The translations under genes and the position numbers were made by a program. Below are positions 44,292-53,986 of a stretch of DNA of 64,000 nt, in pieces. The notes under the pieces were generated by a model. The model made no database searches. It saw only the letters and a program-made list of their open reading frames with translations, and had not been told where the DNA came from. Numbering within the stretch: the stretch's first letter is position 1; each line of letters starts with the position of its first letter. Source of the stretch: Pelagibius sp. (lineage in GTDB: Bacteria; Pseudomonadota; Alphaproteobacteria; Kiloniellales; Kiloniellaceae); NCBI GenBank assembly GCA_028280305.1, contig JANQMC010000098.1, forward strand, positions 33,869-97,868, in the 5' to 3' direction.

Positions 44292-45287
44292 CTATGGACC
44301 CTGCTGAAGCTCGAAGGGATAGACGACCCGCCAGTCGCGCTTCATGTCCACGACGACCCAGCCGGCTTCCCCGGCCTGATCAAGAGCTTTGTCGAGCCGG
44401 CCGATGTGGCTGTCCCGATCATAGGCCCATTCCCGCTCGGCGTCGCTGTGGCGTACGATCAGGCCGAAACGCAGCCCACCCCCGGTCGTGGCGTACTGCA
44501 ACATCTCCAGATCGCCGTCAGAGTTGCCGAAAGCCGCCAGCGGACGCCGCCCGATGTGAAGACTGATGGCGACCGGCTTGCCGGCCTTGTCGTCGATGAA
44601 GTTCAGTTCCGGCAGCTTGCGGAGCGCAGTTCCGTCGGATGTTCGTGCGAATTCGGCCTTGATGCTTGAACCGATCACCTGTTCCGGCGGAATACCGTAA
44701 ACCTCTTCCGCAAAAACACGGATGAAGTCGATCCCTCCCCCCGAGACAATGAAAGTCTTGAAGCCCTCGGCGCGCAGGTACCTCAGCAGTTCCAGCATCG
44801 GCTGGTAGACCATCCCGTCATAGCGACGGTTGCTCCGCGGATGACGCGCCGTCGCGAGCCAGTCCCGGACGCTGGCTTTGAATTCCTCGATCGTCAGGCC
44901 CGCATGGCTGGCCATGACCACCTCCATAAGCCCGCCCTTGCCGCCGGCCAGAACCCCCTCCACATCGCCCTCCATAGCGGCTTTCAGGATTGGGCTGTCC
45001 ATCCATTCGGGATGCCGCAACGCCAGCGCCTTCACCCGGTCGATGGCATAGATGAGCTGGAAGTACATGGGCTGTTCCGACCACAGCGTCCCGTCGTTGT
45101 CGAAGACGGCGACCCGCTCGTTGAACGGCACATAGTCACGACTATCTGGCTCAGTCACCCGTTCGACAAAGGAAAGGATTGCTGACTTTGCCTCGCCGTG
45201 ATTCCACGACGGCAAAGGGTCGGCGGTCGCGAGCCCTGGAAGCACAACCACGTTGACGATCAGGATCAGCCCGCCAAGACGAGTCAT
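44292..45287 (-). CDS. Exported HAD-family phosphatase
   Basis: 331 residues from the ATG at 45287, which has GGAGGT at ideal spacing. A Sec signal peptide (T-R-L-G-G-L-I-L-I-V-N-V-V-V, cleavage near L-A-T-A-D) is followed by the HAD motifs D-N-D-G-T-L-W with the nucleophile, the V-S-G-G-G motif II region and G-N-S-D-G-D motif IV. It is a periplasmic phosphatase-like enzyme, substrate unknown. It starts about 30 bases after the repaired end of the sulfatase, suggesting an original two-gene operon. Confidence 0.88.
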   Translation of the reverse strand: MTRLGGLILIVNVVVLPGLATADPLPSWNHGEAKSAILSFVERVTEPDSRDYVPFNERVAVFDNDGTLWSEQPMYFQLIYAIDRVKALALRHPEWMDSPILKAAMEGDVEGVLAGGKGGLMEVVMASHAGLTIEEFKASVRDWLATARHPRSNRRYDGMVYQPMLELLRYLRAEGFKTFIVSGGGIDFIRVFAEEVYGIPPEQVIGSSIKAEFARTSDGTALRKLPELNFIDDKAGKPVAISLHIGRRPLAAFGNSDGDLEMLQYATTGGGLRFGLIVRHSDAEREWAYDRDSHIGRLDKALDQAGEAGWVVVDMKRDWRVVYPFELQQGP

Positions 45288-45318
45288 GAGCACCTCCAAC
45301 CCTGAAGGCCGGTCGCCC

Positions 45319-46886
45319 TTAGCGCGAACCCACGCCCTGCTGCAGTTTCTCCATCACCTGATCGATGCTGAAGCTGGCAGCCTCCTGCCGCGGCGGAAAC
45401 TCCTGGAAGGTCGACAGGAAGTTGCCGACATAAGCCTGCGCCGGGACGATCAGGTAAACCCGGTCTATAAGCCAATCGTAGCAGGTGTTCGACGTCAACT
45501 GTGCCCGCTCGTAGGGATCTCGCCGCAGATTGAAGATCAAGGGCACGCAGCGGCACAAAGGGTTCCGCCCAAGCCTGCAGCGTCGCTTCCACCCGCTGCT
45601 CCATGAAGATGAGCTTCCAGTCCTCATAACGCAGCGCGGTCAGATCGCCGTCGTCGGAGAAGTAGAAGATCTCATTGCGCGGCGACTCCTCACTCTCCCC
45701 GGTCAGATAAGGCAGGAAGTTGTAGCCGTCCAGATGGGTTTTATACCGCCGCCCGATGGCTTCCACCTCTCCATCGAGAAGCTGCTGCTTGATGTGAGGC
45801 ACGCCGGCCGCCGCCAGCAAGGTCGGCAACCAATCCATGTGGTGCATGATTTCATTGGACACCCGTCCCGGCTCGATACGCCCGGGCCAGCGCACAATAG
45901 CCGGAACCCGCCAGCCGCCTTCCCAGTTGGTGTTCTTTTCGCCGCGGAATGGTGTCATGGCAGCATCGGGCCAGGTATTCATGTGCGGTCCATTATCGGT
46001 GGAGTAGAAGATAATGGTGTTGTCGGCGATCCCCAGTTCGTCGATCTTGTCCAGCAGCTGTCCGACATGGCGGTCGTGCTCGACCATGCCGTCGGCATAT
46101 TCGTCCTGACCGGAAATACCGCGCAGTTCGTCCTTCACATGGGTGCGGAAGTGCATACGGGTGCCGTTCCACCAGAGAAAGAAGGGTGTGTCCGCCTCGG
46201 CCTGACGCTCCATGAAGTCAAGGGCAACGACCACGGTTTCGTCGTCGACTGTTTCCATGCGTTTCCTGGTCAACGGGCCGGTGTCTTCGATATCTCCCCC
46301 GGCAAAAGACTTGATCACGCCGCGCGGGCCGAACCGTTCTTTGAAGCGCGGGTCCTTCGGACAGTCCTCGTTTTCCGGCTCCTCCTCGGCATTGAGATGA
46401 TAGAGGTTGCCGAAAAACTCGTCGAAGCCGTGATTGGTCGGCAGATGCCTGTTCTGATCGCCCAGATGGTTCTTGCCGAACTGCCCGGTGGCATAACCCT
46501 GCGCCTTTAGGAGACCGGCGATGGTCGGGTCCTCCACCTGCATGCCGAGTTCCGCACCGGGCAGGCCGACCTTGGAAAGCCCCGTCCGATAAACGCTTTG
46601 CCCTGTGATGAAGGAAGAACGCCCCGCCGTACAGGACTGTTCCCCGTAGTCGTCGGTGAACATCATGCCTTCGGCGGCAATACGGTCGATGTTCGGCGTG
46701 CGATAGCCGACGACCCCGAAGCCGTAGGCGCTGACGTTGGTGATGCCGATGTCGTCACCCCAGATGACAACGATGTCCGGTTTCTGGCTCTGGGCATCGA
46801 CCCCCGATAGCAAGGCCGGCGATGAATAGAGCCGAGGCGGCGGCGAGGAAGACCGAAGAACGGCGGAGAGGAATCTGCATCAGCAT
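45319..46886 (-). pseudogene. Exported arylsulfatase disrupted by two frameshifts
   Basis: The central 430 residues are a type I sulfatase: V-I-W-G-D-D-I-G metal site, C-T-A-G-R-S-S formylglycine motif (Cys codon at 46631-46633) and the typical T-D-N-G-P-H region. The signal peptide (from ATG 46886, L-R-R-S-S-V-F-L-A-A-A-S-A-L-F) is in another frame and joins the body only after a shift near 46814-46820. Near 45550 the frame breaks again; the other frame supplies the expected P-L-I-F-N-L-R-R-D-P-Y-E-R-A and C-terminus to 45319. Each break needs one base removed or two added. Real decay and base-calling errors are both possible. Confidence 0.85.
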
Positions 46887-46993
46887 CTCGTCACTCCTCA
46901 CTTTTCGTTTTTGCTTACACGAAGCGTAGGACAATCCGCTCAATAAGGCTACAGTCATCAGGAGTGTTTTCTACCTAAAGAAGTGATCCTTTT

Positions 46994-49309
46994 GTGACGC
47001 GCCCATTAGAAAACCCTGAAAAAAAGCGCTGGCTGATTGCATTGCTGGCGGGCCTCTCCTTCATCATCTTCCCCTTATGGGCGTGGCTGGCGCTGCCACC
47101 TTCCCACAGCGCTGCACAGACCATTCCGCCTGCAGCGCAGGCATCCGGCTATGTCACCACCGCCGTCTGCGCCGGTTGTCACGTCGAGCAGCATGACGCG
47201 TGGAAAGGCTCGCACCACGACTGGGCACTGAAGGAGGCGGATGAAAAATCCGTGCTCGGCGACTTCGACAGCGCAAGCTTCGAACAGCAGGGCGAAGTCT
47301 GGCGGTTCACCCGGCGAAACGGCAAGTTCATCGCCCGTTCCCGCAATGATGGCGGCGCCTGGGTCGACCACGAGGTGCTCTACAGCATCGGCGTTGCCCC
47401 GTTGCAGCAGTATCTGGTCATGCTCGACGGCGGCCGCCTGCAGGCGCTGACGATTGCCTGGGATGTCGAGGCCGAGCAGTGGTTTCACCTCTACCCCGGC
47501 CCGCGGATCGCAGAGGACGACGGCCTGCACTGGACCCGAACCTTCAACAACTGGAACAGCCGCTGCGCCGACTGTCACTCGACCGGTTACGTGAAGGGCC
47601 TGGATCCGCGTGGCGGTACCTTTGATAGTCGTTGGAGCGACCTGAATGTCGGCTGTGAATCCTGTCACGGTCCCGGCGAAGCCCATGTCGCCTGGGCGCA
47701 GAACCCAGACGACGAAACCGGCCGGGGTTTCACCCTTGCACCCGGCAACGAAGTCGAGGTCTGCGCAGCCTGCCATTCCCGGCGCCAGGCCCTAGATGCG
47801 GAAAGCCGGCCCGCGGGCGCCCCCTTCCTGGATCACTTCGTCCCGGCCCTATTGCGCGAAGGGCTTTATCACGCCGACGGCCAGATCCTCGACGAGGTCT
47901 ATGTCTACGGCTCGTTCCTCCAGAGCCGCATGCATGACAAGGGCGTCACCTGCGGCAACTGCCACGACCCCCACACGGCGCGGCTGAAGGCCGAGGGCAA
48001 TGCGCTCTGCACCGCCTGCCACAGTCCCGCCGGCAATGATGCCTTCCCGAGCCTGAGGAAGGCGGTCTACGACTCTCCGGATCATCACTTCCATGAGACC
48101 GGCAGCGACGGCGCCGCCTGTGTGAACTGCCATATGGGCGAGCGCACCTATATGATTGTCGATCCGCGGCGGGACCACAGCTTTCGCGTACCCCGGCCCG
48201 ACCTATCTGTTGCCCTGGGCACTCCCAACGCCTGTACGGCCTGCCACACGGACAAAGACCCGACCTGGGCAGCCGGCCAGTTGAAGCGCTGGTTTCCGGA
48301 AGGCCGAGGCGGCAGGCCACACTTCGCTGAGGCCATCGATGCCGGGCGGCGCGGCGACGCAGGCGCCGAGGCCGCGCTGCTTTCTCTCGCGCTAAACAGC
48401 GAGCAGCCGGCAATCGTCCGGGCGACGGCCCTGGATCTGTTGCGCCGCTTCGGCCCCGCTTCCGCGGATGCCGTGGTTTCTCTATTGAGCGATCCCACAC
48501 CTCTGCTGCGCCGCGGGGCCGCCCTGCTTCAGTCGAATGCAGCGGGAGATAAGAGAGTCGAGCGCCTTGTGCCGCTGCTTTCCGATCCGATCCGCGCGGT
48601 GCGGATTGCCGCGGCTAGCCTTCTGGTCGACATCCCGCCTCTGGCTTTTCCCGCGCAGGCAGTGCTCCCTTACGATAAAGCCGTAGCGGAGTATCGCGCC
48701 AGCCTGCTGGCCAGCGCCGACTTGCCGGAAACCCAGATGAACCTGGCAGCGCTGGCACAGCGGACCGGGCACCCGCGGGCCGCTGAGGCGGCGCTGAAAC
48801 AGGCTCTCGCCCTGAACGGTCACTTTGAAGATGCCTGGTTGCGCCTCGGCGAACTGCAGCACAGCCGTTCCAGCAGCGCAGAGGCTGTCGAGACTTTCCG
48901 CCGCGGTCTGACCGCCCTTCCCGATTCTGGTCTCCTGCACAGATCTCTCGGCCTGTTGCGGATCGAACGCGGCGACCTCGAAGAAGGAATCACAGCGCTG
49001 GAGCGCGCCGCCGACCTGCGCCCGGACGATGGCCGTCTGCGCTACAATCTCGCTTTGGCCCACGCCAGAGCGGGCCAGGCGGAGGCCGCCGAAAAGCGTG
49101 CCCGTGAAGCGCTTGCCATCGAACCCGAGAACCCTGAGTTCCTCTACAGCTTCGGCGTGCTGCTTATCGAACGGGGGCGCATTAATGATGCGCGGGAAGT
49201 CGGACAACAACTGCTCCGCCTCCACCCGGACCGCCCCGAAGGCAGGGCGCTGATGGGTGAAGTGGCGCGCCGCACCGCACCGCACCCTAGGAACACCGGA
49301 AAGCACTAG
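46994..49309 (+). CDS. Octaheme cytochrome c with C-terminal HEAT-like and TPR repeats
   Basis: 771 residues starting with GTG. One N-terminal membrane anchor or signal (residues 13-33) exports it. Eight CXXCH haem motifs follow, beginning at Cys59, 191, 221, 257, 320, 339, 376 and 414. Residues about 450-540 look like short HEAT-type helical repeats and about 570-760 like TPRs (A-L-A-I-E-P-E-N and similar). It would be a periplasmic electron carrier or redox enzyme with a protein-binding tail. It is divergent from the sulfatase with a 107-base gap. No quinol oxidase or reductase partner is nearby. Confidence 0.9.
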   Translation: MTRPLENPEKKRWLIALLAGLSFIIFPLWAWLALPPSHSAAQTIPPAAQASGYVTTAVCAGCHVEQHDAWKGSHHDWALKEADEKSVLGDFDSASFEQQGEVWRFTRRNGKFIARSRNDGGAWVDHEVLYSIGVAPLQQYLVMLDGGRLQALTIAWDVEAEQWFHLYPGPRIAEDDGLHWTRTFNNWNSRCADCHSTGYVKGLDPRGGTFDSRWSDLNVGCESCHGPGEAHVAWAQNPDDETGRGFTLAPGNEVEVCAACHSRRQALDAESRPAGAPFLDHFVPALLREGLYHADGQILDEVYVYGSFLQSRMHDKGVTCGNCHDPHTARLKAEGNALCTACHSPAGNDAFPSLRKAVYDSPDHHFHETGSDGAACVNCHMGERTYMIVDPRRDHSFRVPRPDLSVALGTPNACTACHTDKDPTWAAGQLKRWFPEGRGGRPHFAEAIDAGRRGDAGAEAALLSLALNSEQPAIVRATALDLLRRFGPASADAVVSLLSDPTPLLRRGAALLQSNAAGDKRVERLVPLLSDPIRAVRIAAASLLVDIPPLAFPAQAVLPYDKAVAEYRASLLASADLPETQMNLAALAQRTGHPRAAEAALKQALALNGHFEDAWLRLGELQHSRSSSAEAVETFRRGLTALPDSGLLHRSLGLLRIERGDLEEGITALERAADLRPDDGRLRYNLALAHARAGQAEAAEKRAREALAIEPENPEFLYSFGVLLIERGRINDAREVGQQLLRLHPDRPEGRALMGEVARRTAPHPRNTGKH

Positions 49310-50319
49310 ACGGTTCCTTCGACCCGCTGATCGATGGCGCCGAAGATGCTGCGGCCTGCCGTATCCAGCATTTCGATTCTGACGCGGTCGCCGGGCTGCA
49401 GGAACCTGGTCTTCGCTTCGCCGTCCAGGATGGTCTCCACCATGCGGACTTCGGCGATGCAGGAGTAGCCGCGGCCGCCGTCGGTGACGGGCTTGCCGGG
49501 GCCGCCCGAGGCGTCGCGGTTGGAGACGGTGCCGGAGCCGATGATACTGCCGGCCGCCAGCGGCCGCGACTTGGCGGCATGGGCGATGAGCTGGGGAAAG
49601 TCGAAGGTCATGTCCTCCCCCGCCTCGGCCTTTCCAAAAGGCTCGCCGTTCAAATGCACCAACAGGGGCAGGCTGAGTTTGGCGCCGTCCCAGGCTTCGC
49701 TCAGTTCGTCCGGCGTTACCGCCACCGGTGAGAAAGCCGAAGAGGGTTTGGCCTGGAAGAAGCCGAAGCCCTTGGCCAGTTCGGCGGGGATCAGGCCCCG
49801 CAGGCTGACGTCGTTCACCAGCATGATGAGGCGGATGGCCTTCGCCGCTGCTTCCGGCGCGGCGCCTTGAGGCAGGTCGCCGACGATCACGCCGACCTCC
49901 GCCTCCAGGTCCAGTCCCCAGGACGGATCGACGAAGGGAATGGGATCGCAGGGACCAAGAAAGGAGTCGGAGCCGCCCTGGTACATCAAGGGGTCGGTCC
50001 AGAAGGATTCCGGCATCTCTGCGCCGCGCGCCTTGCGCACCAGTTCGACGTGGTTCACATAGGCAGAGCCATCGGCCCACTGATAGGCGCGCGGCAAGGG
50101 CGAATGGCAGGCCGCCGGATCGAAGGCGAAGCTCTCCGCCGCCTCACCGCGTTCCAACGCCTCAGCCTCGGCCTGTAGCGCCGGCATCAGCGCCTCCCAG
50201 TCGTCCAGCGCCGCCTGCAGTGTCATTGCCGTCGCGGCCTTTGCCGCCTGGGTGAGATCCCGGGAGACGATCAAGAGGCGCCCATCGCGGCTGCCGTCCT
50301 TCAAACTCGCAAACTTCAT
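49306..50319 (-). CDS. Fumarylacetoacetate hydrolase-family enzyme
   Basis: 337 residues from the ATG at 50319. The FAH barrel is seen in L-E-A-E-V-G-V-I-V-G-D (metal ligands), N-D-V-S-L-R and the late G-S-I-I-G-S-G-T-V-S-N. Just downstream of hmgA, it is most likely the bacterial-type fumarylacetoacetase that ends tyrosine/homogentisate degradation, giving fumarate and acetoacetate. Its stop overlaps that of the convergent cytochrome gene. No maleylacetoacetate isomerase gene is adjacent. Confidence 0.88.
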   Translation of the reverse strand: MKFASLKDGSRDGRLLIVSRDLTQAAKAATAMTLQAALDDWEALMPALQAEAEALERGEAAESFAFDPAACHSPLPRAYQWADGSAYVNHVELVRKARGAEMPESFWTDPLMYQGGSDSFLGPCDPIPFVDPSWGLDLEAEVGVIVGDLPQGAAPEAAAKAIRLIMLVNDVSLRGLIPAELAKGFGFFQAKPSSAFSPVAVTPDELSEAWDGAKLSLPLLVHLNGEPFGKAEAGEDMTFDFPQLIAHAAKSRPLAAGSIIGSGTVSNRDASGGPGKPVTDGGRGYSCIAEVRMVETILDGEAKTRFLQPGDRVRIEMLDTAGRSIFGAIDQRVEGTV

Positions 50320-50349
50320 GGTCTTTTCGATCCTAACCCTGGACGCCAC

Positions 50350-51645
50350 TCAGGGCGTGCCGTCGAAGTGTTTTTCCAGACCCGACCAACAGTTCACGTA
50401 ATCGCGGTCAAGGGTTTCCAGCTTGCAGGCGTAGTCGGTTAACTGCTGTGGCAGGCGGGTTTCGAACATGAAGGCCAGCGTGCCGCTCTGTTTCTCCGGC
50501 GCCAAGGCTTCGCTGCTCGCCTGGGCGAATGCGTTGTGGTCGGGGCCGTGGGGCAGCATGGCATTGTGCAGGCTCATGCCGCCGGGCTGAAAACCATCCG
50601 GTTTGGCATCGTAAACGCCGTAGATCAGGCCCATGAACTCCGACATTACATTGCGGTGATACCAGGGGGGGCGGAAGGTGTCCTCGGCGACCATCCAGCG
50701 CTCCGGAAAGATCACGAAGTCCACATTGGCAGTGCCCGGCGTCTCGGAAGGCGCGGTCAGCACCGTAAAGATCGAGGGATCCGGATGATCGTAAAGCACG
50801 GCATTCATCGGACAGAAACGTGTTAAATCATACTTGTAGGGGACGTAGTTGCCATGCCAGGCGACCACATCGAGGGGCGATTGGCCGATCGTACAGGTAT
50901 GAAAGGCACCGCCCCACTTCACTGTCAGGTGCCCCTCTTCCTCCTTGTCCTCAAAGGCGGCCACCGGGCTTTCGAAGTCCCGCGGGTTGGCGAGACCATT
51001 GGCCCCGATGGGCCCAAGATTGGGCAGGCTCAGACGCGCGCCGTAGTTCTCGCAGACATAGCCCCGCGCTGCGCCGTCAAGCAGTTCGACGCGAAACTTC
51101 ACGCCGCGCGGCAGCACGCAGATCTCGCCCGGCTGGGTCTCAATGATGCCGAACTCCGTCGCAAAGCGCAGGCCGCCCTGCTGCGGCACCACCAGCATCT
51201 CGCCGTCGGCGTTGTAGAAGTATTCCCGCTCCATTGAACGGGTGGCCAGGAAGAGATGCGCCGCCATGCCACTCTGGGTCAGCGCATCGCCGGCAGTGGT
51301 CATACTCCGCATCCCGGTGACGAAGGTCAGGTCTTCATCGGGGATCGGCGGCGGCCCCCAACGCAGCGGACCCAGCTCCATCTCACCGGGTGCAGAAGGC
51401 GCGCTTTGCCACTGCGGCAGGCCGATCCGCTCGAAGCGCCCCAGGTGTTTTACTGAGGGGCGGATGCGATAGAGCCAGGAGCGCGCGTTTTCGGCCCGTG
51501 GCGCGGTGAATGCCGTACCGCTCAGTTGCTCGGCATAAAGGCCGTAGGGGCAACGCTGCGGCGAGTTCCGCCCCACCGGTAAGGCTCCGGGCAGGGCTTC
51601 GCTCTGAAACTCATTGCCGAAGCCCGAGAGGTAGCTCAGCGCCAT
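50350..51645 (-). CDS. hmgA: Homogentisate 1,2-dioxygenase
   Basis: 431 residues from the ATG at 51645 ([13 protein letters not shown]), the usual family N-terminus and length. The iron ligands lie in [12 protein letters not shown] and L-P-H-G-P-D-H. It opens the ring of homogentisate to maleylacetoacetate. The frame stays open far upstream to 53883, through the MarR and TRAP genes on the other strand; that extension is an artefact of GC-rich sequence. It is divergent from a MarR gene, with a palindrome between them, and followed by the FAH gene. Confidence 0.97.
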   Translation of the reverse strand: MALSYLSGFGNEFQSEALPGALPVGRNSPQRCPYGLYAEQLSGTAFTAPRAENARSWLYRIRPSVKHLGRFERIGLPQWQSAPSAPGEMELGPLRWGPPPIPDEDLTFVTGMRSMTTAGDALTQSGMAAHLFLATRSMEREYFYNADGEMLVVPQQGGLRFATEFGIIETQPGEICVLPRGVKFRVELLDGAARGYVCENYGARLSLPNLGPIGANGLANPRDFESPVAAFEDKEEEGHLTVKWGGAFHTCTIGQSPLDVVAWHGNYVPYKYDLTRFCPMNAVLYDHPDPSIFTVLTAPSETPGTANVDFVIFPERWMVAEDTFRPPWYHRNVMSEFMGLIYGVYDAKPDGFQPGGMSLHNAMLPHGPDHNAFAQASSEALAPEKQSGTLAFMFETRLPQQLTDYACKLETLDRDYVNCWSGLEKHFDGTP

Positions 51646-51720
51646 GAAACACTCCTTATTGTCCGCCTGGTCGCCCAAGCCGCAGATCTTGGGAATCCTT
51701 GCGATCCCCGGCCCCTTTGT

Positions 51721-51742
51721 GATAGTTGCAAACGTAACTATC
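51721..51742. promoter_or_regulatory. Candidate MarR operator between hmgA and marR
   Basis: A perfect 7-bp inverted repeat GATAGTT-N8-AACTATC (8 bp if the flanking T and A are included). It lies 76 bases upstream of hmgA and 54 upstream of the MarR gene, ideal for dual control. The same architecture, GAAAGTT-N8-AACTTTC, recurs at 52330-52351 before the TRAP operon. Confidence 0.7.
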
Positions 51743-51795
51743 AAGCAAGGCCTGCAAATCCCTGATGTTGCAGTGCCGATAAGGAAACCTGGGCT

Positions 51796-52305
51796 ATGAA
51801 ACTGAAACTCGAATCGTTTTTGCCATACCGGCTGAATCGTGCCGCCGCGGTTGCCAGCCGTCAATTCTCGGCAATCTACCGCAATGAATTCAGCCTTACG
51901 GTGCCGGAGTGGCGCACCCTGGCGACCCTGGGCCAGTTCGGCGCCGCAACGGCCAAGGAGATCGGCGAGCACTCGGCCATGCACAAGACCAAAGTCAGCC
52001 GGGCCGTCGCCTCTCTGCAACGCCGCCGCTGGCTGGTCCGCCGGACCGACGACCTGGACCGCCGCATCGAGCACCTGGCGCTTTCCGCCGCCGGTGAGGC
52101 TGCCTACCGAAAGCTGGCGCCGAAGATGCTGGCCTTCGAAGACGCGCTGTTCGACAAGCTCGACCCCGAAGAACTGGCTGCTCTGACCAAGGGACTGGCT
52201 GCCCTGGAGCGCGCACTGGGCGCTGATCGCGCACCGACGCTGACAGTGCAGCCGGACAGAGCCGCAGCGGCAGGACTGGACGCGCGGCCGCGGCGGGTCG
52301 CCTAG
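51796..52305 (+). CDS. MarR-family regulator of the homogentisate/TRAP region
   Basis: 169 residues. The winged helix includes [21 protein letters not shown] and the wing R-R-T-D-D-L-D-R-R. The remainder forms helical dimerisation segments, plus an alanine/arginine-rich C-terminal tail of about 20 residues. It is divergent from hmgA and upstream of a TRAP operon; matching palindromes lie before both. It probably represses both until homogentisate or a related aromatic appears. The ligand is an inference. Confidence 0.92.
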   Translation: MKLKLESFLPYRLNRAAAVASRQFSAIYRNEFSLTVPEWRTLATLGQFGAATAKEIGEHSAMHKTKVSRAVASLQRRRWLVRRTDDLDRRIEHLALSAAGEAAYRKLAPKMLAFEDALFDKLDPEELAALTKGLAALERALGADRAPTLTVQPDRAAAAGLDARPRRVA

Positions 52306-52329
52306 AGCTATCCCTGGCTGGTCCAGCTT

Positions 52330-52351
52330 GAAAGTTACATAATCAACTTTC
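52330..52351. promoter_or_regulatory. Second candidate MarR operator, upstream of the TRAP operon
   Basis: GAAAGTT-N8-AACTTTC, with the arms extended to 12 bp on each side (52325-52356). It has the same arm consensus GAWAGTT/AACTWTC and the same 8-base spacer as the site at 51721-51742. It lies between the MarR stop and the TRAP binding-protein start, 78 bases before the latter. It could also fold as an RNA stem, but no T-run follows. Confidence 0.65.
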
Positions 52352-52428
52352 AAGCTTGGACCCAAGAACAAGGCGTCTCCCCGGATGGGAAAAGCGCCGT
52401 AAAAACAACTGGGAAACTGGGGGGACCG

Positions 52429-53469
52429 ATGACCGCATCGAGAATGTCCAAGACGCTGGCCTTTACGCTTTTCGCCGCTGCGGCAACGCTGTTTGCCGGG
52501 CCGTTGCCCGCCAAGGCGGAAACGACGCTGGCCCTGTCCTCCTGGCTGCCGCCCAAGCACCCCGTCGTCACCGGGGTCATGCGCCCCTGGGCCAAGCAAG
52601 TGGAACAGGCAACCGAAGGCCGCGTGAATGTCCGGGTCCTCGCCAAGCCCCTCGGCCCGCCCCCCGCGCACTACGACATGGCAAAGGACGGCGTGGCGGA
52701 CATCACCTACGGTTTGCATTCCTTCACCAAGGACGACCGCTTCCTGCGCTCGCGCATCGGCCAGTTCTCCTTCCTCGGGGACAACGCGACCGAAGCCTCG
52801 GCTGCTTACTGGCAGATCTATAACGGCGATCTGAAAGCGCAGGAAGAGCACGCGGGCGTGAAGCTGCTGGGCCTCTTCGTCCACGGGCCCGGCATGTTCC
52901 ACAATAACCAGCGCAAGATCGCCGCTCCAAGTGACTTCGACGGCCTGAAGATCCGCACCCCCGGCGGCTACATTGCCGGCCTCGCCGGGGATCTCGGTAT
53001 CACCACCCAATTCATGGGCCCGGGCCAGGTTTTCGAGAAACTCTCCCGCGGGGTCATCGACGGCGTCACCTTCCCGATCGAAGCGCTGAAGGCTTTCAAG
53101 CTGACCGACCACCTGAAGTATTCCATGCGGGTGCCGGGCGGTATCTACAACACCTCCTGGTTCCTGGTGATGAACGGGGCGAAGTGGGATGCGCTTTCCG
53201 ATGCCGACAAGACCGCCATCGAAGGTGTCTCCGGCGCCGCTTTTGCTGCCCTGGCCGGCGGTGTCTGGGACAAGGCCGATGCCGGCGGCGCGGACTTCGT
53301 GGCCACCACCGGCGTCGAGGTCTACGACGCCTCGCCAGCGGTGATCGATGCCATCAAGGCCATCGCCATGAAGCGCGAAGCCGCCTGGGCCGAGAGCGTC
53401 GCGGCCCAGGGTTTCGACGGCAAGGCAGCCCTCGCCGCCTTTCGGGCCATGACGGGCGTCGCCTACTGA
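52429..53469 (+). CDS. dctP: TRAP transporter substrate-binding protein (DctP)
   Basis: 346 residues with a Sec signal peptide ([13 protein letters not shown], cleavage near A-K-A-E) and a DctP fold containing the carboxylate-binding block L-K-I-R-T-P-G-G. The ATG at 52429 has a G-rich ribosome site; an internal ATG at residue 6 is possible. It heads a three-gene TRAP operon under a candidate MarR operator, so its ligand may be an aromatic acid linked to homogentisate breakdown. That is an inference. Confidence 0.9.
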   Translation: MTASRMSKTLAFTLFAAAATLFAGPLPAKAETTLALSSWLPPKHPVVTGVMRPWAKQVEQATEGRVNVRVLAKPLGPPPAHYDMAKDGVADITYGLHSFTKDDRFLRSRIGQFSFLGDNATEASAAYWQIYNGDLKAQEEHAGVKLLGLFVHGPGMFHNNQRKIAAPSDFDGLKIRTPGGYIAGLAGDLGITTQFMGPGQVFEKLSRGVIDGVTFPIEALKAFKLTDHLKYSMRVPGGIYNTSWFLVMNGAKWDALSDADKTAIEGVSGAAFAALAGGVWDKADAGGADFVATTGVEVYDASPAVIDAIKAIAMKREAAWAESVAAQGFDGKAALAAFRAMTGVAY

Positions 53470-53482
53470 GGCGGCTTGGGCT

Positions 53483-53983
53483 TTGGCTTCTCCGGCAGAC
53501 CCGGCGCCCAACGGCGGCGAAAACGAGAATCGCCTCACCCGGGCCCTCGGCCTGCTCTGCGGCCTCCTGCTGTTCGGACTGATTGCCCTTACCTGCACCG
53601 ACGTAGTCACGCGATACTGGTTCAATGCGCCCATCAACGGCGCCTTCGAACTGACCGAACTGTTGCTGGCCGCCCTGATCTTCGCCGCCCTGCCCCTCAC
53701 CACGGCGGCAGGCCAGCATGTCGAGGTCGATCTCCTGGCCGGCCTCGCAAGCAGGCCTGCGCGGCGGGTTATGAACGGACTCGCGGCGCTGATCTCCAGC
53801 GTGGTTCTGGCAGTGATCGCCTGGCGTCTGACGCTGCACGGACTGCGCCTCTTCGAGGACGGCGCCGTTACCAACTCCCTCACCCTGCCGCTGGCCCCGG
53901 TCGCCTGGCTGGCTGCGCTTTCCTGCGCGGCCTCCGCGGTGATCGCCCTACTGCGCGGATTCCGCCCCAGCGACGAGGCCTAG
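53483..53983 (+). CDS. dctQ: TRAP transporter small permease (DctQ)
   Basis: 166 residues from a TTG at 53483, with four hydrophobic helices. The family-typical region between helices 1 and 2 is [14 protein letters not shown]. No ATG is available near the start; the TTG lies 13 bases after the DctP stop. It pairs with the following large permease, which begins three bases after its stop. Confidence 0.87.
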   Translation: MASPADPAPNGGENENRLTRALGLLCGLLLFGLIALTCTDVVTRYWFNAPINGAFELTELLLAALIFAALPLTTAAGQHVEVDLLAGLASRPARRVMNGLAALISSVVLAVIAWRLTLHGLRLFEDGAVTNSLTLPLAPVAWLAALSCAASAVIALLRGFRPSDEA

Positions 53984-53986
53984 CGG

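Noticed and set aside
44057..44566. A plus-strand frame of 169 codons before and across the HAD gene end
   Set aside because: Its second half is antisense to the HAD gene, and the composition is arginine/serine-rich with no recognisable motif.
52325..52356. The 12-bp stem as a rho-independent terminator of the MarR gene
   Set aside because: No T-run follows, and the arm sequence and spacer match the palindrome between hmgA and marR, so an operator is the better reading. A secondary RNA role is not excluded.
50350..53883. A single 1177-codon open frame reaching from hmgA back through marR and a TRAP gene
   Set aside because: Only the last 431 codons match a family (HmgA). The remainder is antisense to well-supported plus-strand genes and open only because of high GC.
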